Assembly (NCBI GenBank): GCA_900542675.1 | Contig: UQOT01000006.1 | Coordinates: 1 to 47,992, forward strand | Reading direction: 5' to 3' | From: an uncultured Eubacteriales bacterium | GTDB taxonomy: Bacteria; Bacillota; Clostridia; Monoglobales; Monoglobaceae | Length of the DNA stretch: 47,992 nucleotides | Part shown: positions 47,713 to 47,992 of the stretch, in pieces | Numbering within the stretch: position 1 is the first letter of the stretch | Layout: each line of letters begins with the position of its first letter | Notes under the pieces: model-generated | Told to the model about the DNA's origin: nothing | What the model saw: the letters and a program-made list of their open reading frames with translations, nothing else | The model's database searches: none | Made by a program: the position numbers and the translations under genes

Positions 47713-47838
47713 TTAGTCGCAGCAGCAGTTGTTATTGCCACAGCCGCTGAAACCGTTATTATTTCCGCAGCAGCAGGAAATTAAGATAATCAGTATGATT
47801 ATCCACAGGCATCCGTTATCGCCAAAACATCCGTTCAC
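47713..47838 (-). CDS. Cys-rich micro-membrane protein, copy 2
   Basis: The protein has 41 residues and is a clear paralogue of the gene 112 bases downstream: MNGCFGDNGCLWIIILIILI, then SCCCGNNNGFSGCGNNNCCC and D. The shared core is NGGCLWIIILIILI/DNGCLWIIILIILI plus a Cys/Asn/Gly tail. The start is a GTG at 47838 with a perfect AGGAGG 9 bases upstream, and there is no in-frame ATG. Two copies in tandem with strong ribosome sites argue for real genes despite their size. Function unknown. Confidence 0.65.
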   Translation of the reverse strand: MNGCFGDNGCLWIIILIILISCCCGNNNGFSGCGNNNCCCD

Positions 47839-47916
47839 TCTAATACACCTCCTAAAGTGTTTTCAATGTATACTATGACAAAACCTGTTTTTGGTGCTTT
47901 TATTTTTAAAAAATCA

Positions 47917-47945
47917 TTTACATATTTCTTGATTTATGATATCAT
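47917..47945 (+). promoter_or_regulatory. Possible promoter reading out of the window
   Basis: TTTACA (47917-47922) and TATCAT (47940-47945) are spaced by 17. The gene it would serve lies beyond the right edge. Confidence 0.35.
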
Positions 47946-47992
47946 TTAAGCAGACTTTGTGCCGCCAAATGCGGCAGTACGGATTACAAAAA

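Noticed and set aside
1..47992. CRISPR array, IS transposase or prophage genes
   Set aside because: No spaced direct-repeat array, transposase, integrase or phage structural gene is visible on either strand.

Overview
The window looks like a chromosome segment from a low-to-middle GC anaerobic Firmicute of class Clostridia. The grounds are the strong AGGAGG-type ribosome sites, TTGACA-17-TATAAT promoters, S-layer homology (SLH) proteins, a cohesin/dockerin pair, [FeFe]-hydrogenases, a membrane pyrophosphatase and the short tmRNA tag ending VALAA. A gut fermenter related to Ruminococcus or Monoglobus would fit, but that placement is inference. No rRNA, CRISPR array, transposase or intact prophage is visible.

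Layout. 1-9.7 kb, mostly minus strand, is cell envelope: a partial SLH protein, then an operon running SLH-like membrane protein, FHA protein, RodA/FtsW and class B penicillin-binding protein, then a cohesin-SLH anchor next to a dockerin protein with a structured leader. 9.7-12.2 kb, plus strand: an ApbE-like flavin transferase, an amidohydrolase and a small XRE regulator. 12.2-15.7 kb, minus: argG, argH and a fructose-6-phosphate aldolase-like gene. 16-19.7 kb: ComF, a proton/sodium pyrophosphatase flanked by two tiny ribbon-helix-helix genes, then tRNA-Ala and tRNA-Leu. 19.9-23.2 kb: MATE exporter, gap and rpiB.

23.2-25.5 kb is the least ordinary stretch. It holds a compact candidate type I toxin-antitoxin locus (24-residue hydrophobic peptide, convergent antisense RNA, sequestered ribosome site), an XRE regulator with two palindromic operators, a truncated SLOG-type gene, an NlpC/P60 hydrolase, and a roughly 215-nt structured RNA with its own promoter and terminator ahead of a secreted leucine-rich-repeat protein.

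28.4-38 kb: D,D-carboxypeptidase, Trk/Ktr potassium uptake, an intracellular alpha-amylase family enzyme, a HAD phosphatase/mutase, AddB and tRNA-Pro. 38.2-43.3 kb is a hydrogen module: thioredoxin-fold [2Fe-2S] ferredoxin, PAS-bearing sensory [FeFe]-hydrogenase, SpoIIE-type phosphatase with an unassigned C-terminal domain, a second [FeFe]-hydrogenase and a 2[4Fe-4S] ferredoxin. 43.3-48 kb: an HPr-like protein lacking both phosphorylation sites, a 32-residue basic ORF, TM2 and DUF2752 membrane proteins, an orphan sensor kinase, tmRNA and two tandem cysteine-rich micro-membrane proteins.

Threads across the window. Phased GTTACA-N5-GTTACA-type repeats, typical of OmpR-family regulators such as WalR/PhoP, sit before the first SLH gene, the D,D-carboxypeptidase and the 32-residue ORF. 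A short GGGCGGATA palindrome recurs in intergenic spaces. The hydrogenase genes appear to form a sensing unit (HydS to phosphatase) coupled to a catalytic or electron-transfer unit (HydA plus ferredoxin).
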